From positions 32,975,115-33,039,114 of the forward strand of contig JBANSL010000012.1 in the NCBI GenBank assembly GCA_037127255.1: 64,000 nt of DNA, read 5' to 3'. This document shows, in pieces, positions 10,383 through 21,398 of this stretch. The notes beneath the pieces are model-generated. The model made no database searches. It saw only the letters and a list, made by a program, of their open reading frames with translations, and had not been told where the DNA came from. Both the position numbers and the translations under genes were made by a program. This stretch comes from Persicaria tinctoria. Its lineage: Eukaryota > Streptophyta > Magnoliopsida > Caryophyllales > Polygonaceae. Each line of letters opens with the position of its first letter. Position 1 is the stretch's first letter.

Positions 10383-12138
10383 TGTTGTGAGCGGAATCTG
10401 CCATGTTTTACAGTAACTTTTATATCGATTTCTGTATAAATTTCATGCATTTGGGCTAAGATAGTACAGAATCTATGTAGTTTATGTTTATTTCCCAAAA
10501 TTATGGAATCTACACCAGTTTCTGTTTAAATCGCAGAAATCGAGGCATTTACAGCAATTCTACAAAAGATCGGAAAAGCTCGGAAAATCACTACAGAAGT
10601 CCAAGGGCAAAGCAGCGGAATCAAGCCGAAGACCCAGGCTACTCGATCTCGAGTAGGCCTGGTCGAGCTCGACGAGCCATGTCCGAGCAGACATGATCGA
10701 GCAAAGCTTGCCCGAGGAGCCAGACAACCTGAGACTCCGGAGTCTACTCGACCTCGAGGACCACTAGTCGAGGTCGACGAAGCCCCAGCAACCATGTCCG
10801 GAGTCGACGAGGAGAGGAGCCGAGCTTGCCGAGGAAATCCACTCGAGGAGGACTAGGCGAGGCTCGCTGCCAACGAAAGACATGACTCGCTGCAGCGGAC
10901 CGCTCGCTGCCGCGGAAAACCTCGCTGCCAGCGGATGGAGCAGCTCGCGGAAGCGGAAAGAAAGACCACCGTGGTCGATCTCGACGACGCTTTGTCGAGA
11001 TCGACGAGCGCTGAGACCATGTCCGAGCCCTTCGAGGAGATCAACCCGAGAAGACCCAGTCGACAAGCCCTAGCCTTACTCGACATCGACTAGGCTTGGT
11101 CGACATCGACGAGCACTCAGGATGCCAGAATCCGAGCCACATCGAGCAGAGCAAGCCAAGCCGAGCCAGTCTACTCGACCTCGACGAGCCCTACTCGAGG
11201 TCGACAAGGGTCCAGTTCCAGAAACTTCTCGACTTGCCTTGCTCGACTAGAATTGATGATTGCTTGGTGCCGAAGGCGGAAAGTTCTATCCAAAGTTGCT
11301 GAATTCTATCCGAAGTCTATCAAGTCTATCTATGGAAGGCGGAATCTACCCACATTAGTTTTATCTTTTACTTGTAGATTTAATTCCTTTAAGCATTTAT
11401 TTATCTTTTAGCAATTTAGATAAAGTTTTAGATAGAGATATATATCTTCTTTCCTTGATTAACGGGGATTAGAAGGCTATAAATAAAGCCCTAGGGGCTG
11501 AGCATTAGGCATCTTACAATCTTTCATACAATTCAATTCAGAGACAAGTAGTAGTTTAGGAGTTTGAGGTTTTTAGGGTTTTGGCGGTTTACGAGAGTTG
11601 ATTGCCGGGATTGTAAAGGCTTTGAATATAGTTTATGCAATTTAGTTTCTTTCATCAAATCAATGTCTGCAATTACGATGAGGCGTGAGTAGTCCACCCA
11701 CTTCTGGGGCTGGGGTGAGCCCGACGGTGGCCATGTAAGGCGATGCGATAAAGGTCAGATTTTTATGCAATTTGTCTTCTATCCCTAAGAGCATGATTCT
11801 TTTGCGAGAGTTGAAGGTGATCCTTGTTTGTATTATTGAAGCGAAAGTGATCTTAATGCAACTTGGATTAATTATGTGAAAAGGGTTAGTAACAATTAGG
11901 GTTTATGCGAGAGCCTCTATATGCCTAGTTATTAATAACGAAAGTTATTTGATGGAAAGCATGATCTTTTATGCCTTTATGTGTTGTTTTGCATGGTTAT
12001 CGTTGTGGTGTGGAAACCCTAGCCTTGGAGGTCTTTTTATATATTGAAGTTTATTTCGTTAAATTTCTGCAAGTTTCTGTCGAGTGCCTTTGTCGATCTC
12101 GAGGAGGATTTAGTCGAGATCGAGTTGAGTGTTGCTTT
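10383..12138 (+). repeat. TE4 inverted LTR copy (1756 bp, 3' end missing)
   Basis: It matches the reverse complement of 14322-16077 from end to end. It contains TATAAATA at 11478-11485 and the dense TCGA-NN-TCGA dyad block at 10640-11260. The last part of the LTR (about 417 bp present in the right copy, 13905-14321) is absent; the sequence jumps at 12138/12139 to LTR sequence of opposite orientation. Confidence 0.88.
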
Positions 12139-12286
12139 CCTCCTCGAGATCGACAAAGGCACTCGACAGAAACTTGCAGAAATTTAACGAAATAAACTTC
12201 AATATATAAAAAGACCTCCAAGGCTAGGGTTTCCACACCACAACGATAACCATGCAAAACAACACCTAAAGGCATAAAAGATCATG
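11958..12286. repeat. Near-perfect palindrome at the TE4 breakpoint
   Basis: 11958-12107 and 12139-12286 are almost perfect reverse complements, about 148-150 bp each, separated by 31 bp. Both are parts of the same LTR. This is the junction where LTR sequence switches strand. Confidence 0.85.
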
Positions 12287-13821
12287 CTGTTCCTCGTCTC
12301 GACTTGCTGTTCCTCGTCCTGCTGCTTCCCGACCTCCGGCTCTTGCAGTTGATGCCCGCTCCTAAGCTTTACAACAACGACATGTCCATTCTTTCCCTTA
12401 GGATTTGGTTCTGTTTGCCCAGGGAGCTTGCCGGACTGTCGTGGGATCTGTGCAGAAATCTGGCCTATCTGAGTCTCAATCCCCTTTTTCCAGATGTCCA
12501 GTTCTCCAAATTTGGTGGTGATGTTCTGGAACTGGTTGTTGATGGTGCCCTGATTTCGTCGCATCTCCTCAAGAATCAGCTGCAGATCATCCTTCTTTTG
12601 ATCCCTTTCTGGATGTCCTGGAGCTTTGTAGGGCGGAGGATTCCTAGGGGGACCTTGGTTCCATTGCTGTTGATAAGGCCTTTGATCCCCCATATAGCGA
12701 TTAGGCCCTCCTGCGTAAGCTGCCTCCTCATGATGTTCTGCCATCCTGACTTGCTCTGTGTGTGGGCACTCAGTAGTGGTGTGCCTTTGCGATCCGGATT
12801 CTATGCAAGGCTGGTTGACAGAGAGATATTTCACTTGTTTGAGGAGCTTCTTATTCTGGTCTCTGTAGTATTGCTCCCTGACATCTGGGTCAATCTCCTT
12901 TGGAGGCTCATATAGGGGCATAGAAGGTGCTGGCCTGCCGTAGGAGTTCTCATCATAGTTTGAAGTAGCCCCATATTTGTTATCATAGTTGGTGAGCTTG
13001 TCCAGCACACCCCAGACGTCAATTGGTGGCATCGTCAGGAACTCATAGCAAGTGTAATGGTTGATTATGTCCTTAGTGCCTTGATCAAGAGAGTTGAAGA
13101 AGATCTCTTGAATGACGTAGGGCGGCTGTCCATGAGTAGGGCAAGATCGCAGAAGTTCCTTGTAGCGCTCCCATGCCTTTGCCAGCGGTTCCCCTTGCTT
13201 CTGTTTGAAGGCAGTGATTTTCTGGCGGAGATGTGCTGTTTTGGCGGGTGGGAAGAATTTGTTCAGGAACTCTTGCTCTACTTGGGCCCAGGTTGTAAGT
13301 GATCTTGGTTTCAACCCTTCCAGCCATTTCAGTGCAGGCCCAGCGAGAGACCAGCGAAAAGATTTCATCTTGACATATTCCAGCGTGGTACCTTCAGCAA
13401 GAGTACGACACATATCATGAAAGTTAGTAATATGTTCAAGAGGACACTCATTAAATCTGCCGTAAAAGGCATTATTTTTAAGCTCTATTAGAAACTGAGT
13501 GCGAATTTCAAAAGAGTTTTCAGGGATTAGAATCGCAGATTCAGGCACGACGAGCGTGGGATGCATATAATCCTCAACAGTGGTTGGATATTGGGCAAGC
13601 ACAGCTTCCGCTTGCCTTGCACGTTCAGCTTCTTGCTCCCTTGCTGCTCTCTCAGCGGCGATAGTAGCATCCTTAGCGGCTAGATCCTGCGTAAGCCTTT
13701 GTATCAGCTGCTCCTGTGTTTCAGCGGCTGCCATGGCTCTTTGCAGTTTGTTTCTGATGTGAAAAAGGCGTTCCGGTTCGTCTAAGGCGTCAAACTCAGC
13801 TGTTTGACCAGAACGTCGCAT
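12287..13821 (-). CDS. gag: Retrotransposon Gag polyprotein of TE4
   Basis: An open frame of about 510 codons on the minus strand encodes a Ty3/gypsy Gag. Residues about 110-260 match the retrotransposon gag domain: FHDMCRTLAEG, RWSLAGPALKWLEGL, TTWAQVEQEFLNKFFP and KTAHLRQKITAF. A heptad-like N-terminus (QEQLIQRLTQDLAAKD) suggests a coiled coil. A cysteine/histidine cluster near residue 345 (PCIESGSQRHTTTECPH) is a damaged zinc knuckle. The frame continues into inverted LTR sequence, giving about 28 unrelated residues ending at 12199; these are a rearrangement artefact. The product would build the virus-like particle. No pol follows, so the element depends on others. Confidence 0.85.
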
Positions 13822-13883
13822 ACACCTGAAAAGTAACTCAAAGAAAAGGTGAGATCCGACTACCTAAGGCGCGAATGATTGCT

Positions 13884-13901
13884 TCCCCGGCAACGGCGCC
13901 A
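13884..13901 (-). other. TE4 primer-binding site
   Basis: On the minus strand TGGCGCCGTTGCCGGGGA lies three bases inside the LTR end. From memory of plant tRNAs it is complementary to the 3' end of tRNA-Asp, a usual primer for Athila-type elements. It sets the minus orientation. Confidence 0.75.
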
Positions 13902-13904
13902 ATT

Positions 13905-16077
13905 TGTTGTTGCAGGAGTTGGTCAAGTATTGAAATAGATATCAAATTAAGTTCAGATAGACTCCCCTGTTTCAGCAAATAAATACAAGAATTTCTCCCG
14001 TTGTAGTAAGAGAAAATCAGGATCGAATCCACGAGGAAGCACGTCAGCAGTTCTCAAGTAGCTATCAGATTCTCACAACAGCAGCAGAACAGACAGAAGC
14101 ACAGAAACAGAAATAAACCCGGCAAGGGCAACTAAAATAAAAGCAGAAACTAAACTAAAGACAGAAAATAAAAGCAAAGCAAACAAAGAACAAAGCAAAA
14201 CAGAAGTAAAGAAGAAAGTAACTCGAGGACAAAGAAGCTTGTCGATCTCGACAAAGCTGTCCTCTAGGTCGACCAAACAGGAATGAAAACAAAAAGTAAA
14301 GAACAAATGCAATCACTCGACAAAGCAACACTCAACTCGATCTCGACTAAATCCTCCTCGAGATCGACAAAGGCACTCGACAGAAACTTGCAGAAATTTA
14401 ACGAAATAAACTTCAATATATAAAAAGACCTCAAAGGCTAGGGTTTCCACACCACAACGATAACCATGCAAAAAAACACATAAAGGCATAAAAGATCATG
14501 CTTTCCATCAAATAACTTTCGTTATTAACAACTAGGCATATAGAGGCTCTCGCATAAACCCTAATTGTTACTAACCCTTTTCACATAATTAATCCAAGTT
14601 GCATTAAGATCACTTTCACTTCAATAATACAAACAAGGATCACCTTCAACTCTCGCAAAAGAATCATGCTCTTAGGGATAGAAGACAAATTGCATAAAAA
14701 TCTGACCTTTATCGCATCGCCTTACATGGCCACCGTCGGGCTCACCCCAGCCCCAGAAGTGGGTGGACTACTCACGCCTCATCGTAATTGCAGACATTGA
14801 TTTGATGAAAGAAACTAAATTGCATAAACTATATTCAAAGCCTTTACAATCCCGGCAATCAACTCTCGTAAACCGCCAAAACCCTAAAAACCTCAAACTC
14901 CTAAACTACTACTTGTCTCTGAATTGAATTGTATGAAAGATTGTAAGATGCCTAATGCTCAGCCCCTAGGGCTTTATTTATAGCCTTCTAATCCCCGTTA
15001 ATCAAGGAAAGAAGATATATATCTCTATCTAAAACTTTATCTAAATTGCTAAAAGATAAATAAATGCTTAAAGGAATTAAATCTACAAGTAAAAGATAAA
15101 ACTAATGTGGGTAGATTCCGCCTTCCATAGATATACTTGATAGACTTCGGATAGAATTCAGCAACTTTGGATAGAACTTTCCGCCTTCGGCACCAAGCAA
15201 TCATCAATTCTAGTCGAGCAAGGCAAGTCGAGAAGTTTCTGGAACTGGACCCTTGTCGACCTCGAGTAGGGCTCGTCGAGGTCGAGTAGACTGGCTCGGC
15301 TTGGCTTGCTCTGCTCGATGTGGCTCGGATTCTGGCATCCTGAGTGCTCGTCGATGTCGACCAAGCCTAGTCGATGTCGAGTAAGGCTAAGGCTTGTCGA
15401 CTGGGTCTTCTCGGGTTGATCTCCTCGAAGGGCTCGGACATGGTCTCAGCGCTCGTCGATCTCGACAAAGCGTCGTCGAGATCGACCACGGTGGTCTTCC
15501 TTTCCGCTTCCGCGAGCTGCTCCATCCGCTGGCAGCGAGGTTTTCCGCGGCAGCGAGCGGTCCGCTGCAGCGAGTCATGTCTTTCGTTGGCAGCGAGCCT
15601 CGCCTGGTCCTCCTCGAGTGGATTTCCTCGGCAAGCTCGGCTCCTCTCCTCGTCGACTCCGGACATGGTTGCTGGGGCTTCGTCGACCTCGACTAGTGGT
15701 CCTCGAGGTCGAGTAGACTCCGGAGTCTCAGGTTGTCTGGCTCCTCGGGCAAGCTTTGCTCGATCATGTCTGCTCGGACATGGCTCGTCGAGCTCGACCA
15801 GGCCTACTCGAGATCGAGTAGCCTGGGTCTTCGGCTTGATTCCGCTGCTTTGCCCTTGGACTTCTGTAGTGATTTTCCGAGCTTTTCCGATCTTCTGTAG
15901 AATTGCTGTAAATGCCTCGATTTCTGCGATTTAAACAGAAACTGGTGTAGATTCCATAATTTTGGGAAATAAACATAAACTACATAGATTATGTACTATC
16001 TTAGCCCAAATGCATGAAATGTATACAGAAATCGATATAAAAGTTACTGTAAAACATGGCAGATTCCGCTCACAACA
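13905..16077 (-). repeat. TE4 complete LTR (2173 bp)
   Basis: On the minus strand it runs from TGTTGTGAGCGG to CTGCAACAACA. It holds the TATA box (14975-14982), the TCGA-NN-TCGA block (about 15200-15810), a purine-rich low-complexity run (14050-14320) and the U5 motif 'ggatcgaatccacgagg' near 14020. Confidence 0.85.
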
Positions 16078-16905
16078 CGCGTCAGGCCTCCGATCGAATC
16101 TGCATTCTCGGAGATGATATTTTATATTAAGTCCTAGGATGCTGGAGCTTGGCTCCGCGTCAGGCCTCCGATCAAATCTGCATTCTCGGAGATGATATTT
16201 TATATTAAGTCCTAGGACGCTGGAGCTTGGCTCCGCGTTAGGCCTCCGATCGAATCTGCACTCTCGGAGATGATATTTTATATTAAGTCCTAGGATGCTG
16301 GAGCTTGGCTCCGCGTCAGGCCTTCGATCGAATCTGCATTCTCGGAGATGATAATTTATATTAAGTCCTTGGACGCTGGAGCTTGGCTCCGCGTTAGGCC
16401 TCCGACCGAATCTGCATTCTCGGAGATGATATTTTATATTATGTCCTAGGATGCTGGAGCTTGGCTCCGCGTCAAGCATCCGATCGAATCTGCATTCTCG
16501 GAGATGATATTTTATATTAAGTCCTAGGACGCTGGAGCTTGGCTCCGCGTTAGGCCTCGGATCGAATTTGCACTCTCGGAGATGATATTTTATATTAAGT
16601 CCTAGGATGCTAGAGCTTGGCTCCGCGTCAGGCCTCCGATCGATCTGCATTCTCGGAGATGATATTTTATAATAAGTTCTAGGACGCTGGAGCGTGGCTC
16701 CGCGTCAGGCCTCCGATCGAATCTGCATTCTCGGAGATGATATTTTATATTAAGTCCAAGGACGCAGGAGCCTGGCTCCGCGTTAGGCCTCCGATCGAAT
16801 CTGCATTCTCGGAGATGATATTTTATATTAAGTCCTAGGACGCTGGAGCTTGGCTTCGCGTCAGGCCTCCGATCGAATCTGCCTTCTCGGAGATGATATT
16901 TTATA
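16078..16905 (+). repeat. TE1 repeat family R2, right block (78 bp, 11 copies)
   Basis: This continues the left block after TE4. On the minus strand, frames of 239 codons (15931-16650) and 130 codons (16602-16994) stay open and would give a 26-residue repeat with DAEPSSS and LNIKYHLREC. The frame crosses into TE4 LTR sequence and has no codon logic of its own, so I treat it as a by-product of the repeat length. Confidence 0.85.
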
Positions 16906-17050
16906 TTAAGTCCCATTACGCGTGATCTTGCTCCGCGTCGGGCATTCGGTCGTAGAGCTTTCCTCCCAGATCGAATATTTTTAAGTCCCATCACGCGTGA
17001 TCTTGCTCCGCGTCGGGCATCTGGTAGAGCCTGCCTTCCGGATCGAAGAT
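16906..17050 (+). repeat. Two degenerate R1 units
   Basis: Two copies with ACGCGTGATCTTGCTCCGCG and GTCGGGCAT, weaker than those at 9115-9500. They mark the change from R2 to R3. Confidence 0.7.
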
Positions 17051-18840
17051 TTCATTAAGTCCCTCAATGCTGAAGCTATGCTCAAAGAGGGCCTCCGATC
17101 GTAGATGGTATGCTCGCGGAGATAAACTCTTAACGAGTATAAACTAAGTCCGTCAATGCTGGAGCTATGCTCAGAGAGGGCCTCCGATCGTAGCTGGTAT
17201 GCTCGCGGAGATAAACTCTTAACGAGTATAAACTAAGTTCCTCAATGCTGGAGCTATGCTCACAGAGGGCCTTCGATCGTAGCTGGTATGCTCGCGGAGA
17301 TAAACTCTTAACGATTATAAACTAAGTCCCTCAATGCTGGAGCTATGCTCATAGAGGGCCTCCGATCGTAGCTGGTATGCTCGCGAAGATAAACTCTTAA
17401 CGAGTATAAACTAAGTCCCTCAATGCTGGAGCTATGCTCACAGAGGGCCTCCTATCGTAGCTGGTATGCTCGCGGAGATAAACTCTTAACGACTATAAAC
17501 TAAGTCCCTCAATGCAGGAGCTATGCTCATAGAGGGCCTCCGATCGTAGCTGGTATGCTCGCGGAGATAAACTCTTAACGAGTATAAACTAAGTCCCTCA
17601 TTGCTGAAGTTATGCTCACAGAGGGCCTCCGATCGTAGCTGGTATGCTCGCGGAGATAAACTCTTAACGAGTATAAACTAAGTCCCTCAATGCTGGAGCT
17701 ATGCTCACAGAGGGCCTCCGATCGTAGCTGGTATGCTCGCGGAGATAAACTCTTAATGAGTATAAACTAAGTCCCTCAATGCTGGAGCTATGCTCACAGA
17801 GGGCCTCCGATCGTAGCTGGTATACTCGCGGAGATAAACTCTTAACGAGTATGAACTAAGTCCCTCAATGCTGGAGCTATGCTCATAGAGGGCCTCCGAT
17901 CATAGCTGGTATGCTCGCGGAGATAAACTCTTAACGTGTATAAACTAAGTTCCTCAATGCTGGAGCTATGCTCACAGAGGGCCTCCGATCGTAGCTGGTA
18001 CGCTCGTGGAGATAAAATCTTAACGAGTATAAACTAAGTCCCTCAATGCCGGAGCTATGCTCACAGAGGGCCTCCGATCGTAGCTGGTATGCTCGCGGAG
18101 ATAAACTCTTAACGAGTATAAACTAATTCCCTCAATGCTGGAGCTATTCTCACAGAGGGCCTCCGATCGTAGCTGGTATGCTCGCGGAGATAAACTCTTA
18201 ACGAATATAAACTAAGTCCCTCAATGCTGGAGCTATGCTCACAGAGGGCCTCCGATCGTAGCTGGTATGCTCGCGGAGATAAACTCTTAATGACTATAAA
18301 CTAAGTCCCTCAATGCTAGAGCTATGCTCACAGAGGGCCTCCGATCGTAGCTGGTATGCTCGCGGAGATAAACTCTTAACGAGTATAAACTAAGTCCCTC
18401 ATTGCTGAAGCTATGCTCACAGAGGGCCTCCGATCGTAGCTGGTATGCTCGCGGAGATAAACTCTTAACGAGTATAAACTAAGTCCCTCAATGTTGGAGC
18501 TATGTTCACAGAGGGCCTCCGATCGTAGCTGGTATGCTCGCGGAGATAAACTCTTAATGAGTATAAACTAAGTCCCTCAATGCTGAAGCTATCCTCAGAG
18601 ACGGCCTCCGATCGTAGCTGGTATGCTCGCGGAGATAAACTCTTAACGAGTATAAACTAAGTCCCTCAATGCTGAAGCTATGCTCACATAGGGCCTCCGA
18701 TCATAGCTGGTATGCTCGCGTAGATAAACTCTTAACGAGTATAAACTAAGTCCCTCAATCCTGAAGCTATTCTCAAAGAGGGCCTCCGATCGTAGCTTGT
18801 ATGCTTGCAGAGATAAACTCTTAATGAGTATAAATTAAGG
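17051..18840 (+). repeat. TE1 repeat family R3 (89 bp, about 20 copies)
   Basis: About twenty very similar units contain CAATGCTGGAGCTATGCTCA, GAGGGCCTCCGATCGTAG, GCTGGTATGCTCGCGGAGAT and AACTCTTAACGAGTATAAAC. The core is homologous to R1 and R2, so all three derive from one ancestor. Inverted repeats inside the unit are GAGC/GCTC, CTCCG/CGGAG and ACTCTTAACGAGT. No open frame, as 89 is not a multiple of three. Confidence 0.88.
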
Positions 18841-19098
18841 TCCCTCAACGCTAGAGCTCTCATACGCTGAGGGCTTCCTGATTGAACTACGAAAGGGTTG
18901 ATTCTCTTCCCAAGAGATACGTAGGCAACCCACTAATGTGATGGGTACAACCCAGACCAAACAAACTTAAAAAATTTTACACCAAATGTTTGATATATTG
19001 AGTACTCTTCCCATAGAAGATGAAGGAGAAATGCATATGTTATCTCGTTTGAGTCGAACCCTAGCTAACACTCATCTTAAATATTGTCCGAGGAGCTG
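18841..19098 (+). other. TE1 3' internal end with CTACG hairpin
   Basis: No gene. A hairpin motif at 18887-18924 pairs CTACG with CGTAG around an inner stem TCTCTT/AAGAGA and is followed by GGCAACCC; it is almost the same as the motif at 35538-35574 in TE3. The purine-rich 'gaggagctg' just before the right LTR (19090-19098) is a weak candidate polypurine tract. Confidence 0.55.
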
Positions 19099-19762
19099 TG
19101 ACGAAACACCAAAAAAGAAGTAATGATATTTGCATTATCACGAGTAAAAAAGAATATATAATTATAAAAGGTTCCCCGCTATACAAATAGAACCTAATAA
19201 GTGTGAAGAATGGGCGAATACAATCCGAGAGATAGACTTGAGATGTCCACAGATGATAAAAGATACGGACCTAAGACGTCTGTGGACTATAAAACGCTCG
19301 CGAACTATAAACCCGGCCAACATGTGGAAAAACCCACTAAAAACCCCTACCGACACGTGGCATCACCCATCCGACACTTGTCCTAAAACCCAACACTTGT
19401 CCTAAAAACCAAGCCACTTGTCCAAAGATTCATACAAAAGGGGCTCATCTTGGTCTATATATATGGAAATAATGGGCCATTTCAAGGGGTCGGAAATTGG
19501 GATCTCTAACGGTTTAGGCCAGATCCCCTAGCCTTGAGCCCCCTTTTCAAGCGGGATTAGCCTCGGCTGGTAAAAACCGACATTGATGGAGTTGAAGGAG
19601 GATGGTGGTACGCGGATGGCTTGAGCTAGGATCGGCACAGGTTTGGGTACGCTGACGAAATCTCATCGCGCGTCTCAGGTAAGCCCGATCGTCTGAGCTC
19701 GCTCGCGCTTCACTTGATCCCGGAACCCGCTGACATGGGATTCCGAAAATCAGGTCTCGTCA
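19099..19762. repeat. TE1 right LTR (664 bp)
   Basis: Starts TGACGAAACACC, ends TCTCGTCA and is followed by the AAGAG target duplication. See the left LTR for the comparison. Confidence 0.85.
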
Positions 19763-20240
19763 AAGAGTATGTTCTAAGACTTGATATCCCTGTGATATAT
19801 AGGAATGGAGGAATATGAATGTAGATAAGAAATGGCTCGAGCTAGATCAGCTACAATTTTCAAACGCATCGGCCAACTAAGGATGAAATCTTCATCAGGA
19901 TCATTGATATGTTGGGAAAGTGTTCCATTGGAAATGAAATCATACACGACAAGGGGAACTTCTTTCTCCAAGCAACATCCCAACAACTTAACCACATTTC
20001 TATGGTTGATCTGGGATAAAATAACTACTTCGTTTATGAACTGCTCCATCTCACTTTCATGCCTCAATTTTAGCTTCTTGACTGCAACGGTCCTTCCATC
20101 ATCTAGCGTGCCTTTGTAAACAATCCCCTGGCCACCTTTACCAAGTATCCGATTTTCATTGAAGTTGTTTGTAGCTTTGTCCAAATGTTTATGGGTGAAT
20201 AATTTTGATCCTAATAGCCCCCTCCGACCCTATTTACCCA
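19763..20240 (-). pseudogene. WAKL kinase copy, unit 3, N-terminal part
   Basis: Continuation of 7221-7852 after TE1. The minus strand reads [53 protein letters not shown] and YHRDIKS, intact up to the insertion point. Without TE1 this copy would keep HRD and DFG; its other defect is the break near 7500. Confidence 0.78.
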
Positions 20241-21285
20241 AACTTGGAGGAGTTCAGGTGTAGGAGATAATGTTCGATCTTAGGTGGGACGGCACCGACC
20301 AGTCGTATCAGTTTCATATCCAAACTTTGACGCTAAGCATTCCTCCCTTGAAGGTGTGCACCGTAGATACGCAACAGATAAGGCTAAGTAGCATTGACTT
20401 GAGGGGAGGCCCCTACAACTTCTCTACGGATGGCAATGTTTTCTTACTTGTGGGATGTCCTGGAAGCTCGGTGTTGGTTAACTAGACCGATGCAACTATG
20501 GAAGGATCTAGCACCATTTGCCACAACAACAACAACACTATTATCTCTGGAAACAAGTGCTACGAGGTTGTGTGTTGCCAAACGCAACTGCCTTCCACAA
20601 ATCCAACAAGGCCGCATCGTGCTTATTCTTCTCTCCAGTTTTTTCACATAGATTTCTATTTCCAATCTTCAGAAGGGGATCATCAAAATTGTCTTTTGGC
20701 AACATTGATGAAGAAGGACTCTTTAAATAAACAATTGGAAATTCATTGACTTCAAATCCATCACCGATCCCGATAGTATTATTGTTCTCATCTTTTCTTT
20801 TCCGTTGCCAATGCAATAACAAAAGATATGAGAACGCTTATGGGGTTGAGTGTTCGATGGATGCCATAACAACAGATATGGGAATTCTTATGTGTCCATA
20901 ACCAAGGGAGGTATGCTTACCGTCAAAGTTTGGATATGAAACTGATCCGACTGGTCGGCGCCTTCCCACCTAACATCGAAGACTATCTCCAACACCTCAA
21001 ATCTCCGAGTTTGGGTAAAAAGGGTCGGAGTGGGCTATTAGGATCAAAATTATTCACCCATAAGCATTTGGACAAAGCTACAAACCACTTCAATGAAAAT
21101 CGGATACTTGGTAAAGGTGGTCAGGGGATTTTTTACAAAGGCATGCTGGATGATGGAATGACCGTTGCAGTCAAGAAGCTAAAAATGAGGCGTGAAAGTG
21201 AGATGGAGCAGTTAATAAAGGAAGTAGTTATTTTATCCCAAATCAACCATAGAAATGTGGTTAAGCTGTTGGGATGTTTTATATG
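20241..21285 (+). pseudogene. WAK ectodomain fragment plus inverted kinase N-lobe, unit 3
   Basis: 20345-20665 encodes the ectodomain half (NFSTDGNVFLLVGC, MEGSSTICHNN, CCQTQLPSTNP); a stop lies in 'aactagacc', and one Cys of the usual MEGCSTIC is Ser. The N-lobe at 21010-21285 reads [20 protein letters not shown] and [19 protein letters not shown]. It is cut short at LLGCF by a deletion that also removes the start of the spacer. Confidence 0.75.
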
Positions 21286-21398
21286 TATGTGTGTGTCTTT
21301 ACTCTGTTACTCTCTAAAATCGAAACCCTTATCTTGAGTCTTGTGTAACATGTTATTTTTTGTATATGTATATATGTATATATGTATTGTATAACATG

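Larger units (their letters stand above)
10383..16077 (-). mobile_element. TE4: Athila-like retrotransposon with inverted LTRs
   Basis: This element is nested in the R2 repeats of TE1 with a perfect 5-bp target duplication CGCGT (10378-10382 and 16078-16082). Both outer ends are the same LTR edge: the left end reads TGTTGTGAGCGG on the plus strand and the right end reads it on the minus strand. On the minus strand the order is complete LTR (16077 to 13905), primer-binding site, gag (13821 to about 12287), a short LTR piece (12286 to 12139), then the LTR again but inverted (12138 to 10383). Protease, reverse transcriptase, integrase and half of the 3' LTR are missing. The two long arms have equal length (1756 bp) and differ at few positions, so the event is recent. 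Confidence 0.85.
7853..19762. mobile_element. TE1: non-autonomous LTR element packed with tandem repeats
   Basis: The element starts TGACGAAACACC and ends GGTCTCGTCA, with near-identical LTRs at both ends and a 5-bp target duplication AAGAG (7848-7852 and 19763-19767). A primer-binding-site-like TGGCGCCGTCTATGGGA follows the left LTR. Inside there is no gag, protease, reverse transcriptase or integrase, only a short leader and three families of 76-89 bp tandem repeats, so it must be mobilised by enzymes from elsewhere (LARD-like). It disrupts kinase unit 3 and has itself been hit by TE4. A CTACG/CGTAG hairpin at 18887-18924 matches those of TE3. Confidence 0.85.

Noticed and set aside
10484..11302. 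Open frames in the TCGA-rich LTR block, mirrored at 15158-15976
   Set aside because: They exist on both strands of an LTR and arise from its GC-rich repeats; no protein family matches.
12304..12915. 203-codon plus-strand frame
   Set aside because: Antisense shadow of the TE4 gag gene.
13884..13901. tRNA-Asp-like sequence
   Set aside because: It is only the 18-base primer-binding site of TE4; there is no cloverleaf, so it is not a tRNA gene.
17051..18840. CRISPR-like or centromeric satellite array
   Set aside because: Units are contiguous without unique spacers and sit inside a transposon with a target duplication; they are internal TE1 repeats.
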